From Argyresthia goedartella (Eukaryota; Arthropoda; Insecta; Lepidoptera; Argyresthiidae): a DNA stretch of 64,000 nucleotides. The DNA is taken from NCBI GenBank assembly GCA_949825045.1, contig OX463829.1:28831715-28895714 (forward strand). Direction: 5' to 3'. Below the pieces are notes generated by a model. That model did no database searches, was not told where the DNA came from, and saw only the letters and a program-made list of their open reading frames with translations. Each line of letters opens with the position of its first letter. Within the stretch, counting starts at the first letter, position 1. The position numbers were made by a program, and so were the translations under genes. Shown piece by piece: positions 8,725-21,260 of this stretch.

Positions 8725-11220
8725 TTATTCATCTGTGTACTTATTTAGCAGTTGTCGTCGTGGACCAGTATTGACATATTGACCTGAACTAGACGGGCTG
8801 TGGGTGATGTCGGCGACGTCACTTACTGGCTCGGCTGCGGCTGGTGCCGGGCTCGCCGCCGGGGTTGGCGGAGAGTTGGGCGCCGACTCCCAGGCTTCCT
8901 GTGTCGAGGTCGCCGCTTGTTCAGACAAAATTATGCCCTGTCTAGGTGTTGAAATACTTACGTGCTCATTTGGGTCTAGTACTGGTGTAGAATGTCTGCT
9001 ATTTTTCTTCAATGATATCAGCTGATCCATATGTTTCTGTTGTTCCCCTTTATTAGTTTATATTTTATATGTAACCGGACCGGTACGCTCCATCACACGG
9101 CCTTCCTCCCATTTAGCCCCTTCTTTGGAATAATTTCTGTATAAAATATTATCACCTGGCTGTACTTGCCTGTCGGAGCCCCCCGCGTTCTCGGTCTGCC
9201 TGAGCTGAGCCGCCTCCACGGTGTCGCGCACGCTGGCTCGCAGCATGTCCAGCCGCGTGCGCAGCCTGCGCCCGAGCATAGCCACCGCCGGCTCCCGCTG
9301 TGTCGTTGAGTGTGCGCTATTTCGATATACCAATAGAAAATTATGTATTGCTTGTTCGACGTTTTCCCCCTCTGTAACTCCTTTTTTAATCACCTTTTTT
9401 ACCGTTTTAACCCCGTTTTCTGCAGCTCCATTACTGGATGGATGATAAGGCGCAATTAAGGCGCAGTTTTACACCATTGCACCCTATAAAATGTTCAAAT
9501 TCGGCTGACCTGAAAGGAGGCCCGCCGTCCGTCACTGCGTGCTTTGGCAATCCGTCTCTCGCAACTTACCAATTACTAAATTGGCCGACGTGCCTTTTTT
9601 CATTAAAAATACATCTATCCACTTAGAGTGTGCATCAAGTATAAGTAAGTAATACTTACCCTGATATTGCAAGAAGTCCTGGTGTATCCTGGTCTAAGGC
9701 TCGCTAGGCCATGCGTAGGGGCGGGGCGCGGTGTGCGGGGGCGCGTCAAGCTGCGCGCGGCAGGCGAGGCAGCCCTGCGCGCGCGCTTCGATGTCGCCGT
9801 CCAGCTGCGGCCACCACACGTAGTTCCGCGCGATCTGTTTCATACGTACCACCCCCACGTGCCCTGCGTGGATCTCGTCTAATATCTGGGACCTCAACGA
9901 TGCCGGTATGACGACCCTATAGCCCCAGACGATGCAACCATGGTCTATTTGCAAATTTTCACGCCTGTGAAAATATGCTTTTTCTTCATCTTTAACATCG
10001 AACGGCCATCCACTCATTATGTAACTGTATACTTTACAAAGATCCTTGTCACGCTTTACCGCTTTCGCCACATCCTGATGACTCAGAGGAAATTTATGCT
10101 CTACAAAATGTAGATATGCGGCGTCGTCACTTTCTGACGCTGAATATCTCTTTTGTAATGGCAACCGTGACAAGGCATCTGCATTTCCATTCTTCTCGGT
10201 TGCTACAAAAACAATGTTAAAATCATAAGCTGCTAATCTCACCGCATATCTTTGCAGACGACTCGCCGCGGTCTGAGGGATTCCCTTTTTGGGCCCAAAT
10301 ATGTAGCTCAAAGCTTTGTGGTCGCTGCGTAGCGTAAAGTGTCGACCGAAGAGATACTGGTGGTGACGCGTTACTCCGAAGACTATCGCCAGCGCCTCCT
10401 TGTCGAGCTGACTGTAGCGCTGCTTGGCCTCGCTGAGCGTGCGCGAGGCGCAGCACACCAGGCGCTCCGCCTCCGCGCCCGCCCCGCACTTACCTCGCAG
10501 CGGCTGCGACAACACGGCGCCCAGCCCGTACGAGCTGCTGTCCACCGCCAGCACCAGGGGTAGACTCGGGTCGTAGTGGCCTAGTACTGGATCATTTGCT
10601 AGACTCTCTTTTATGCTCCTAAAAGCGACGTCGCACGCATCGCTCCACACCCATTTCACGCCCTTTTTAAGTAAAGCGTATAACGGTTGCAATCTAGTAC
10701 TTATATTTGGTATAAAACGCGAATAATAGTTTATTAGTCCCAATGCTGCCCTTAATTGCGATACATTTTCAGGAGCAGGCATTTTAGTGATAGCGTCTAC
10801 CTTGCTTTTATCCGTATGCAAACCGTTTTTGTTTATCCTATAATCTAAGTAACATATCTCGTCTTTGAAAAATACACACTTTGAATATTTCACGGTTAAC
10901 CCTGCATCTCTTAATCGAGTAAGAACTGCTCTTAAGTTAGTAACATGTTCTTCTGTATTTATTCCCGTTATACTAATATCATCAATAAATGCGACACATT
11001 TAAGTCCCATTAGTGTTTCTGTAATCAATTTTTGAAAGATTTCTGGCAAACACTTTAGTCCGAACGGAGCCCTACGATACACAAAAGTACTTATATGAGT
11101 TGTGATCGCTGTTAGCGGCTGAGAATCATCAGTTAAACTTAGCTGTAAAAATGCATTTTTGAGATCTACCTTTGTGTATTTTTCCCCTCCCCTCAGAGCT
11201 GCAAAGATCTCTCTAGTAGT
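8725..11220 (-). pseudogene. pol: Gypsy pol (RT-RNase H-integrase), broken
   Basis: Visible parts in order are the RT palm with the catalytic motif FIDD (in place of the usual YxDD), RNase H (LAVDSSSYGLGAVLSQ), the integrase HHCC zinc region (EIHAGHVGVVRMK and CLAC), the integrase DDE core (DGGPPF and NGAAENG) and a C-terminal domain. Damage: the start of RT (fingers) is deleted at the junction near 11215, where protease sequence runs straight into the RT palm. A TAG at 9694-9696 replaces what should be a Trp codon before the integrase core. There are small frameshifts near 9555 and 9460. A TAA lies at 9058-9060, after which the same frame continues to 8725 as a Pro/Ala-rich tail. The product would be non-functional. 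Confidence 0.85.
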
Positions 11221-12524
11221 AGTTCTTTAATTTTAATACGGTAGGATTCTGATTATCGTTCATGTGAAACAGATTAATTGACTTCAAATTGAGTTCTCTC
11301 AGCCAGCGACGACCGAGAAGTGGCGGCCCTCCGTTTGCGATAACAAACAATGGCAAGGTCACCGCCCCCGAGCCCGCACAGCTGACTTGCACCATAATCC
11401 GACCTAACGGTACAATTGGATCACCAGTATATATATTGAAATTTAACAGTATCCTTTTCCATCGGCAAATTTGTGAAGTAGTTATCATAAAATGCTTTTG
11501 ATATCGCCGATATTTTGCTACCCGTGTCAATTTCAAACACAATAGGTTTAGATGCAACTATTAATTCGCAATAATAAGGACCATCTTTCACATTTTGTAC
11601 CGAGATACCTTTAATATTGTAAAGTCCCTCATACCGGTTATCATCAGAATCCGAAGAGTCATCCTCCATGTAGTTTTGATATCTTGACCCGCCCGCACTT
11701 TTACCTCTTTTACATGCTAACGATAAATGACCTTTCACTTGACACTTGTCACAATCACAAATATATGACTTGTACCGGCATTTGTTCGACGTGTGGTTCT
11801 CCTTGCCGCATCGCCAACATGGCTGCCGGGGTTGCTGGCGCGCCGTGTCGCTGCCGCCGCGGTGATGGTGCGCGGCGCCGGCGCGCCAGCCGCTGCCGGC
11901 GGCGCCCGCGCCCGCGCTGCTCACCCGGTGCACGCCCTCGCCCGCGCCCGCTCCGAGTCCTGACGAGCCGGCCGCCGGCGCCCAGGGCGCGGCCCCGCCG
12001 GCCCCCGCAGCCTCCGCCGCGTGCCGCTCGGCCGCCTCCAGCGCCAACGCTAGCTCCACCGCCTTCTTGTAGTCGAGTGTCGGCTCCGCGAATAGCCGCG
12101 ACCGCATCTCCTCACTACGTAGTCCCGATACAAATTGATCTCGAATGTTTTCCTCCAACATGTTACCGAAACTGCAATGGGTGGCCAAATGCTTGAGGTT
12201 TTGCAGAAAAATTCCGATAGATTCGCCGCTCGCCCGACGTCGCCGTCTAAACACGTGTCTTTCGGCAATCTCGGAACGCTTGGGTTCGAGGTGGGTTTTC
12301 ACGAGATTCACAAGTTCGGTAAATGTTTTATTCTCAGGATGACTGGGGGCACACAAATCTCACATGAGAGCGTAAGTCGACGCCCCGACATGCGTTACCA
12401 AGATGGCCACGCGCAACTCACTTTTCACTTCATTCAACAAAATGAATTGTTCCACGAGTTGCACGTACTCCGACCAGTTCCTGGACCCATCGAGGTCAAA
12501 CTCGTGCAATTTTCCGTATGGCAT
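11213..12524 (-). pseudogene. gag: Gypsy gag-protease, broken
   Basis: The frame starts at the ATG at 12524. It has a gag capsid-like region, a long Ala/Gly-rich stretch (very GC-rich DNA at 11860-12050), and two zinc knuckles of the form CX2CX4HX4C (CWRCGKENHTSNKC and CDKCQVKGHLSLAC), which bind RNA. A retropepsin-like protease follows with the active site FEIDTGS. Two lesions are seen: a TGA at 12360-12362 early in gag, and a one-base insertion near 11440 that puts the rest of the protease (PPLLGRRWL region) into another frame, ending at 11213. The GC content differs strongly from the AT-rich surroundings. Confidence 0.85.
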
Positions 12525-12560
12525 TTTCACGTTTTTCGCCTAAATATCACCAATCGTTCG

Positions 12561-12641
12561 AATTTCGTTGTTATTCAAAGGCCGGTTAATTCAAGACTGA
12601 TTTTATTAGCAAAATGTGCAATTACCTTACAATACACTACA
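12561..12641 (-). repeat. 5' LTR of the gypsy element
   Basis: This 81-bp copy matches the 3' LTR at 79 of 81 positions. The gag ATG lies only 37 bases downstream of it on the minus strand. Confidence 0.88.
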
Positions 12642-12919
12642 CTTTCCACTCCAGTGGTGTACTATCATGCCAAAAAGCCAAATTGTACTATGATTTTACA
12701 AGCATCCGCTTATTCTCAGGTTCGGTAGGTAGATTTCGAATCGACTTTTGCGCCAACTGCCAACTTATCCCAATCCTATCCAAAACTTCCCCTAGCCCAG
12801 CTATGAGCAAGTTATAGCTAAGTAAACAAATAATATTCGAAAACTGTTTACCATGTGGGCACAAGATCATCAACCTACCTAACCACGCTTTGACGACAAT
12901 TATACTTTATACATTTATG

Positions 12920-13130
12920 GTGCTGTCATCATATTTTTGTAGGAATCATACAAAGTGGGATGCTACTCTTAAACGAGTTTCTGTAATCGTATTTTAGTAG
13001 GATTCACTTAAAATAACATGACTTTAATATTAAACTTTGATGCTAACTCTAACAATAAGAAGAATCTGTATTCGTATTTTAGTAGGATTCACATAAAATA
13101 ATATGACTGTAATATTAAACAATGATGCGT
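12920..13130. repeat. Imperfect 85-bp tandem repeat
   Basis: CGTATTTTAGTAGGATTCA occurs at 12988 and again at 13073, followed each time by AAAATAA(C/T)ATGACT and TAATATTAAAC. A third, weaker copy precedes them near 12940. There is no gene between 12650 and 13800; the rest is AT-rich sequence with no recognisable family. Confidence 0.65.
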
Positions 13131-13805
13131 ACTCTAAAAACAAGGAACTAGCACATAATTTTATCATAGTACATTATGGGGACAGCAACGTATTTTCGGA
13201 GATACTTCTTCATGTAAACTATGAAATCTATATAAATACGGTGACACTCTCATTGGGTTTTATGATTATACTAATATTTGTTAATATCATCATTTCTATT
13301 ACATAGTGTTATTATTTGAAGAAGGTAATATTACCAATTTTTACGATGATAAGTATCTAAATAGCGTAATATTGGCTATTATCTCCTTATTTTAGGACAA
13401 CGCACCATAATTTGGACCAACGTCACGATATTTTAAGATTACCCCAAAATTACATTTTTTCTCAGTGTATTTGAGCAATGCAACTGGATAGGACAGATGC
13501 GCTCGTGCAGACAGATGGCCTTTTACCACTTGCAAATACGTGCAACTGGTTATATTGTCGCTTGCGCTTGCACCAGAGTTTTTACAGTTTAAACACAACC
13601 TAAGTACAACACGCACAAGTTACGTAGTCGATCACGGCACGGTTATTTTGCCTGTCACAGACTCTTACTCTAGGTCCTACTAGGTTGGTTCCGCAAATGC
13701 ACCAACTTCGCTTGTCATACTTAGGTGCATTGCATCACCTCTGAGTCGCTCTTGTGACTCATACATAAGAGTGTATTTTCTATGACTGTTCTAAGCGACA
13801 GGCGT

Positions 13806-14405
13806 TTTTTCGGGTTCCGTAGCGAAACAAGGAACCCTTATATTTACGTCAAGTCTGTCCGTCCGTCCGTCCGTCCGTATGTCACAGCAACTTTATGCAG
13901 AATCTATAAGGACTACACAGTTGAAACTTGGTATGTAGATGTATATTGTGAACCGCTTTAAGATTTTTATTTAAAAATTTAAATAATTAAAGGGGCCTAA
14001 CTACATGGAACTGAAACCAAAAAATTTTTTTTTCATCAAACCTATATGTGTGGTGTGTCTATATGTAGATAGGTCTTTGAAAGTGATGTTGAGGTTCCTG
14101 AAACAATTTTTCTCAAAGTAAATCGTTAGAGACAGACCCTTCCAAAGTAGAAAAATGTGTAAGAATGTAAAAGAAAGTGATAAATCTACAAAAAATATAT
14201 GCTGTGTATCTCAATAATACTTTCAAAGAAATTTTGGTTTTAACAAAATAAAATAAGCGGTTTTTAAGATATAAAACATTTATTAAAAACCGCAAAGATA
14301 ACTTTGTCATCATACCAACAAATTTACAATATAAACATCCACACACATAATTACTTGCTACAACGGAACCCTTCCTGGGCGAGTCCGACTCGCACTTGGC
14401 CACTT
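13806..14405 (+). repeat. Dispersed repeat with a GTCC microsatellite
   Basis: It starts with GGGTTCCGTAGC, has a (GTCC)n run at about 13855-13878 and ends with CGGAACCCTTCC and GTCCGACTCGCACTTGGCC. The start GGGTTCCG and late CGGAACCC are inverted. Relatives are at 22138-22290, 48350-48530 (minus) and 56345-56775. Such GTCY-bearing dispersed repeats are well known in Lepidoptera; their mobilisation mechanism cannot be read here. Confidence 0.65.
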
Positions 14406-15325
14406 TTTTATATGATAGAATTGACACGATAGGTTCGCATACATACGTGGTCAGTGGTTGTTGCCGTCAGCCAGGTTTCCGCTTAAAAGAAAGCCGCGTT
14501 GTTTTTAAGTCGCGTATAAACTCTATTTAGCGGCTGTCACACGTCTGGTGCAAGTCGGTCTTAGTGTGCAGTTCGCTTTATTGCAATAACGTTATAATGA
14601 CCTCACTAATCCAGGTGCGCGTATATTGTGCTCGTGCTCTACATACTGATAAGTGTATTACTACAGTTGTTTTAGGTCGTTGACGTCTGGATATACACAA
14701 GTGCGGTCGTCGACACCACGTGGTAGGTATTGGTCTAGGGGTTACCATCGTGATAACCTTACAGCGATTCAGATTCGGCTCAAAACAAGAACCATGGCAA
14801 CCATTTGCAATCCAATTCGCCATTATGTGCTTTATTTAAAGAGAACAATTTCAATGAAATATATTGGTGTATTTCGAATTTATTGGCAGTAAATTTTCGA
14901 ATTTTTTGGTAATCGTTTAAACACAAGCCCTCTATTTATACCAAGGTCATTGGTAATTTTGAGGATCGGTTCAGGTTCCTATACTGTAACGGCCACGACC
15001 ACAAAATAAGGTTATTTTGTGCCACGACGATGTGATAACGCCCCGGGTTACGTCACGAACGTAAAGGGTGATATTTATGTGTACTTTGAGTTAGTAGTAG
15101 AATCTCATAGTTAAGTGTAAGTAGGTGTAAATTGTAGTAGGTATGGACTGGAACTACCCATTAGAACCAATGTTTGGCAAAACTAAGCGTTACGACTACT
15201 TTATGTAACTCCGGCTAACTCGAACACATCCTCAATTGCCCTGCCACAGCTCCACCCGCCCCGTCAAAACAGTTGAGATCGATTTTTCCGAGCAGAATTC
15301 GATTTAAAAAAACATAGCTTCTGGC
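14406..15325. other. No supported feature
   Basis: Only short open frames and no recognised repeat are seen in this stretch. Confidence 0.3.
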
Positions 15326-15329
15326 CCTA

Positions 15330-15430
15330 GGATTCCCTGGGCCCTGGGAACCAGAAACGGCGGCGTCACAAACGTACAAACATCCAAGACCCGGCGTAAA
15401 GAGCCAGCCTGTTAGAATATGGCTCGATCT
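15330..15430 (-). mobile_element. SINE family A, partial
   Basis: On the minus strand GGTTCCCAGGGCCCAGGGAA and GACGCCGCCG sit in the order of the family A body; the tRNA-like head is missing. It abuts the LINE that starts at about 15460. Confidence 0.5.
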
Positions 15431-15454
15431 TGATTCCGGGTAAACTCATCTTAA

Positions 15455-17573
15455 CAAGAAGACAAAGACAATTACCGAAATTATTCGAGAGCCCTTAAGA
15501 AATGTATTTACAATGCACAAGTAATAACAAATAAGCGCTACATATCCCAATCAAAAAACAAATGCAAGGCAACGTGGAATATAATAAAATATGATAGCAC
15601 AAGTTTACAAAATAACAATATAGAGAAAATAATTATAGATCACCGAATTATCACAAGTCCAAGACAAATTGCTAAAGAATTTAATCAAATATTTATTGAC
15701 AAAGAAAAAAAACAAAATAACTCGCATCCATTCATAAAAATTAAGCAACAAAACAGTCATTCCATCTATTTACAGCCACGCGATAACGAAGAAGTTATCA
15801 CAATAATTAAATCGCTCAATACAACAAACTCTGTAGGATACGATGGAGTGAACACAAGAGTATTAAAATCATGTGCTACGGATCTCGCTCCTATCTTGTG
15901 CCATCTAATAAATCTGAGTTTTAAAATGGGTAAATTTCCAACAGCTCTCAAACCCTCCGTTATCAGGCCCCAACACAAAAAAGATAGTAAAAATGACATC
16001 AACAATTACCGACCCATAGCTCTAATTAGTATATTTTCAAAAGTTTTCGAAAAAGCAATGCAGAAGCGATTGACTTCCTTTTTGGATAAACATTCTATAT
16101 TAAAAACGGAGGAAAATGGATTTCAAAAGAAAAAGTCAACCAGTTTAGCTGGATTTCAACTAGTAACGGAGATAGTACAAAGTGTGGATAAAGGGAAACC
16201 AGTGGCAGTTGTGTTCTTTGATATATCCAAGGCCTTTGATTATGTCGCTCATAATATTCTCCTAGAGAAATGCGAAAAATACGGAATAAAAGGTGTTGCT
16301 CTAGAATGGTTAAACAGCTATCTATCAAACCGCCACCAATTTGTTGAGATTGCATCCATGTCCAAAAACAAGGAAATAGTAACATATCAGTCCTCTCCAG
16401 ATCTAAACACATATGGCGTTCCCCAGGGAAGCATACTGGGACCGCTCCTATTTTTATTGTACATAAATGACTTGCCAGAAATCACCAAAAACAAATGTGT
16501 CTTATTTGCTGATGACATCTCCGTATTAATAATATATAACGACGATATTAACAATTTTGAAAATGATGTAAATATGACAATGGACAAGGTAACAAATTGG
16601 TTCGCCGCAAATAATCTAAAAGTCAACTTAAATAAAACAAATTACATTCAATTTAGAAATAATAAAATGACATACAAACACATAAATGTAAGCTGTAATG
16701 ACATAGAAATACAACACACACCATCCACAAAGTTCTTAGGTATTGTCTTAGACGAACATTGCACGTGGCTGCCACACATAGAGATGGTTTGCCACAAACT
16801 GAACAAGTTTGTTTATGCCTTGTATAGATTAAAAAAAACCGCTGACACACAAACAGAATTAATGGCATATCATGGGTATGTGGCATCCGTTTTAAGGTAT
16901 GGTCTTATACTGTGGGGAAATGCTAGGGAAATAAATAGAGCATTCATAGTTCAAAAACAGTGCATTAGAGCTATTTGCAATGCAAAGCCCCGAGATTCTT
17001 GCAAACTTCTCTTTATAAAATTGAAATCATTGACCGTGCCAAGTCTCTATATTTTTAAATGGCCTGTTTTGCACATAGTCACCAGAACCTATTTACAAAA
17101 TACTCCCAACTTGAGAGGTCGTGGCATACGAGATACCCAAACAAAATTGTATACCCACCATGCAGAACAGTCTTCTGCCAAAGAAGTTGCTATCGGATGT
17201 TGATAAATATATACAACAATCTGCCACTAGCATTCAAATATTTACCACTGCCTCTTTTTAAGAACCACCTACACAAATGGTTAGTCGATAAATGTTTCTA
17301 CAACATAGAAGATTTTTTTGACAGATAAATGTAAAGATTAATATTATTTAAGCTAAGTTATTTGACATGAGTAAGAATTATTTTGACATTTTACATAGAT
17401 ACTTAGAATACATGTTTTTTATAGAAATGAATTATTAGCTTAGTGTTTTAATATAATATAATATATATTTGCGTGCCTAATTAGGTAAAATATGCGGAAA
17501 ACATAATTTTAGCACCATCTGACATGTACCATATTTTAAGCAAATAAATGACTGACTATGACTATGACTATAA
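15455..17573 (+). mobile_element. 5'-truncated LINE copy
   Basis: It comprises the RT reading frame, an AT-rich 3' UTR and a 3' tail of (TGACTA)n at about 17545-17573. Loss of the 5' end with a simple-repeat 3' tail is typical of incomplete target-primed reverse transcription. Confidence 0.75.
15466..17328 (+). pseudogene. LINE ORF2 (reverse transcriptase), 5'-truncated and frameshifted
   Basis: The frame is open from about 15466 (NYSRALKKCIYNAQV) through the whole reverse transcriptase. Visible RT motifs are YRPIALIS, FFDISKAFDYV, GVPQGSILGPLLFLLYIND, the catalytic FADD near 16505, and KFLGIVLDEHCTW. After about 17190 the frame is lost and continues in another frame to TAA at 17326-17328 (MLINIYNNLP to FYNIEDFFDR). 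The upstream apurinic endonuclease part and ORF1 are absent. It resembles CR1/Jockey-group LINEs; I cannot assign the clade more exactly. The RT body has no internal stop, so the copy is not very old. Confidence 0.85.
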
Positions 17574-17884
17574 CAAGGGCTAGGCCACAACAAAAACCTG
17601 TCGGAAAAAACATCACCAAGGCCCTTCACACCATCATTCAAACGTCGATAATTTCCCAATAGGTACTGCGTATCGAACTGCCACGCACGCGGGTTGTGAC
17701 GTCATTTCCGTTTCCTGTGCGCCCGCGCCGGGGCGGCGTTGGCGCTCTTCCAGGCTATTCGTGGAGCTATGGAGGAGCGATGCCCATTCTGACCGTGTTT
17801 ATGGGCATGTATTTTTATTAATGCGTTCCTTGGAGACATGTAAAAATGGAACGCCACTTCAAAGCAATGCGAGATACTTCATAA
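17574..17884. other. Short GC-rich stretch, no gene
   Basis: Bases 17680-17770 are GC- and CpG-rich against an AT-rich background and contain TGACGTCA, a CRE-like palindrome. This could be a promoter remnant, but no gene starts next to it. Confidence 0.25.
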
Positions 17885-18345
17885 TTTCATAATTTCTTTA
17901 TGGCACACAAATCATATAAAAACAAGAGAATCATAAAATTAGTGTATAAAGGCGAGCTTATCTCTAATAAGAGATCTCTTCCAGCAAACCAGGTTAAGGT
18001 GGGAAAGGTTTGCTGAAAAGAGGTAGACCTATATATAAAATAGTAAATTATATAATTACTATAATAATATACTTAATACTTATAATATCCTACTACTACA
18101 ATTATATACTTTCATGCATACTACCTATAATTCTACCTTTAATGCTTCTTCACGAGACTTTTAAATATATTCGGAGTAGGACCGTCCCTGATGGTGCAGG
18201 GGAGTGCATTCCACAAACAAATAGCCCGGGGTCTAAACCCGTTCTCATAGAAGGCGGTGCTATCCTGTGGAGTTAGGCACCATCTTGTCGTTTCAGTCAG
18301 ACCGAATAAGTAGCATCCATCAGCGATTTACCTTACCTTACCTTA
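17885..18345 (-). mobile_element. CR1-like LINE 3' fragment with ORF2 C-terminus
   Basis: On the minus strand the frame reads YENGFRPRAICLWNALPCTI and ends KSLVKKH-stop, equivalent to the ends of the LINE ORF2s at 42936 and 62571. Its 3' UTR has the same stem ATCTCT-aata-AGAGAT and a GGCACACAA/AATTATGA end. It is a 5'-truncated copy. Confidence 0.7.
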
Positions 18346-18930
18346 CTTTACCTTAAGGGTAGCCGTCGCAGGTTGGCCAATGGAATCAATCCATCTTGGT
18401 AAACTGATTCTAGATTGAGCCTTTGGATGTTCAGATCATAATTTTACAGACGAGATTTCGTGCTAACCTAAAATCTTTGACAGCATTCACAACTGCGTCC
18501 CTCTGCGTCAGCAATAACATTAAATTTTATGGAAAGCCATATAAATCTAGGAATGTAATTGCATAAACAAACTCGCTAACTAAATAAACTAAATACAGTT
18601 AGATGTATTGGTCGAAAGGTCGTTAAACATGCACCATTACTATATGTTGACTACGGAATTTTGCAAAGCAGGATGAGCTGGGCTTTTGGCCTTCGAGAAG
18701 AAGTCAAATCAATCAGATGTACTGGTTTATCTCTGTGTAGTACATGCTTACTACTATCATCAACATCATGTTCACCCCACATCGACTAACTGAGGGGCAC
18801 AGGACTCTTCTCTAAAGCACCAATCCTTACGGTACTGGGCCCACCACATCCGCGAGATCCTGTTGACTTGTTATCGTCAGACGATGTCGTCTGCCCACTG
18901 CCACGGCCACAACTCTGACTGTTGTATAAA
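18346..18930. other. No supported gene
   Basis: A short TTACCTTACCTTAC run lies at 18330-18355. Bases 18770-18920 (TCATCATCAACATCATG, then GAGGGGCACAGGACTC) look like a decayed LINE or SINE 3' end, but I cannot place the family. Confidence 0.3.
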
Positions 18931-18934
18931 TGGA

Positions 18935-19400
18935 CATCATAGTAGTTTATGTGACTGATACATAATGGAGGGCATTAAATCTCGAGAGTGGGTTTATGAA
19001 ACGAGCGGAAGGCGAGTTTCATAATAATATCACTCGAGAGTTTTAATGCTTAATTATGTACAGTTACATACACTAGTTTATCTAAACTCATATCATAAGC
19101 TCTCTTTGATGTGTTTAGGAGCCGCATGTTCGACCGGCAATGGTGGCATTGATAATTGCTCTGCACTTGTTTAGCTTGTTCAATAGTACCAGTACCAACT
19201 TCACAGACAAAGCAGGCGGGCGTCAGCGTTCCAGAATGTCATAATTTTTCTGAAATTGATACATTATGGTCATAATGTATCAATATTAAGATAAGAAATA
19301 AGTTTTTACCAAGTAGTATAACATTATGCTGGTCGTAACGTGCGGTTTTTGGACGCAGTAAAGAGGGTTTATGATATGTGTGTAGACAAAATATTATTGG
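18935..19400 (+). repeat. Composite double-foldback repeat, copy 1
   Basis: Two inverted-repeat units lie side by side. The first (about 18938-19078) folds around GAAACGAGCGGAAGGCGAGTTTC. The second (about 19080-19395) has ends like TTTATCTA...TGATATGTGTGTAGA and an inner hairpin GATACATTATG-gt-CATAATGTATC at about 19258-19285. The same two-unit order is found at 43490-43985 (reverse) and 56920-57365; partial copies are at 27220-27530 and 4780-5050. Confidence 0.7.
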
Positions 19401-21030
19401 GTGTCTGCTTAAGCAACATAATAATATCACCGATTGATGACGCAGGTAAATATCCGGATGGTAGCCAAGAGTTCCCAAGTGTTTGGCAGAGGGCACACTC
19501 TCGCTACTCCCCTTATAGTGGCACCGCTGTGCACGTAGTAAATGACGCATGTCGCAACTTGTCATGTTCAAAATGGATTTGAAATGAGCCGATCAGTTGA
19601 TTAACAATTCTCCAACAGAGTCAAGCCACCAGTCAGATCTTGGCAAAGAGCCAAGACGACAGAACCACAACTATGTCCGCGTTGGAAGAAAAGAGTTTCA
19701 TTCATCTGAGGTTAGAGGTCACATCTTCGAATACACGCCACGTGATCTTTCAAATACGCTTGACTCTGAAAGAAAATTAACCTCAAATGAAATTAGCACG
19801 TCATGTAATAAAAGAAGAAGTAAATAGAATTTGACGACTATGACAGATACACAGCCTCCAACTTCACCGGCGCATCTGCATTAAGCTTTGAGATTAGGTG
19901 TCATTATTGGTAATTTGAGGAGTTTAAACTAGAACCTAAGAAGGTGTTGGTAATAAGGTTGAATTTCAGAAACAACATTAGTTGATTACCTTCGCAAGGT
20001 CACGAGATGCGCCGCGATTTGATGATTCCCGTGCATGATCGGTTGATTCCCCTGTTCATTTTAAATGCATGCGATCTCAAATCGCTGGTTGGTGCGTTCC
20101 ATATATGAATGAAACCTACGTCATTGCCTTGTATTTGGGTCCAATTAGTCACTGCGTTTTCATAATCCGTGCCAACCACAGATATCTCAACATAGGAGAT
20201 AGGGCGTTCAGCTTATTTTGTATGCAAACCGACTGTCGCAAGCTGAATTCACGCACACAACGTATCATTAAATAAACACAACGAACACGCACACATAATA
20301 ACCATTCAGACATTTATCTCTACTCTCGTATTGGTAAACACAGGCAAAGCAGTTACGTGGCTGTATACGTGCGCATGAGGCGCACATTGTTTCATAAAGC
20401 ACGCACACAGCACACACAGCGTCATGGACATTAAATTTATTTCCTCTCTCTCTCGCTAGTAGGTAACGCGAATGAGTATGAGAGAGACGGAATCTGGATG
20501 CGACTCAATAGCATTACTTCCTCGGAATATTTCGTTAATCGTGTTGTTTTATTGAAGAAATATTGTATTTTCAGTATTTACCTGTGAAATGTTACACCCT
20601 TGTTATGGAAATTTGTCGAATCACTGCGATTTTCACATAGGACAACTGCACGGACCGGCATTATAGAAAATAAAGCTAAGTGTTGTCAGTTTTCTAAGGC
20701 GATCGGCGCGTGCACTCGGGAATTCTCGCTGAGAGCAACTGAATGCACTGTATGCACACTGGGCATACAACGGTCAGCCGTGACGCGGCGGCGGCTTGCC
20801 CTCTCTCTAATATTCAATGCTCTGTGGCGCCAACCCACGTCGACTGCTCTGTAGCGCAGGTGCACTACGGAAGGGAATTCGTAATTTCACTCTTCGTTAT
20901 AATGTTATGAATTAGACGGTATTAATGCCCTGATTTTGGCAGAAATCCAGTGGGGATTTGTAAATCTGTCCAGCCCTTAGCCAGAAGCGCGTTAGTTTAG
21001 TTAGTTAGTTCAGAACAAAACTTTAGTTTA
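19401..21030. other. No supported gene
   Basis: Open frames here are short and do not resemble proteins. CT-rich and AG-rich runs around 20440-20485 (CTCTCTCTCTCGC and GAGAGAGAC) could pair. Nothing else is recognised. Confidence 0.3.
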
Positions 21031-21260
21031 AAGAGGTCACCGTAAGATTGTCAAAACCGTTAGTTAATAAACTGACGTTTTTTTTCTCGTTAGTTGGTCA
21101 ACTATCGACCGATAGTAAACTGTAGCGTACTGCTTTCTATATGACGCGTTAGTTGATAAACTAACGGTTAAAACCGGTAAATAGTAAACTGGTTCAATTT
21201 TTCGATTTTAATCCTGTTGAATAAACGTGTACAACTAATTATTTGCATGCTATTGACCAG

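Larger units (their letters stand above)
8387..12641 (-). mobile_element. Mag-type Ty3/gypsy LTR retrotransposon, complete but inactive
   Basis: The element is read on the minus strand in the order 5' LTR (12561-12641), gag-protease, reverse transcriptase, RNase H, integrase, purine-rich tract, 3' LTR (8387-8467). Two CCHC zinc knuckles, a DTG protease and very short LTRs are typical of the mag clade, first known from the silkworm. The polypurine tract AAGGAGGGAAAAT lies directly before the 3' LTR. There is no env-like ORF. I see no clear target-site duplication beside the LTRs. The two LTRs differ at 2 of 81 positions, which suggests a fairly young insertion, but the coding region has several stops, frameshifts and a deletion, so it cannot move on its own. 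Confidence 0.9.

Noticed and set aside
11684..12196. 170-codon plus-strand ORF rich in Arg, Pro and Ala
   Set aside because: It is the antisense of the GC-rich gag linker and zinc knuckle region and has no start or family features of its own.
17680..17770. CpG-rich promoter of a host gene
   Set aside because: No gene or first exon starts beside it; only a single CRE-like palindrome was seen.
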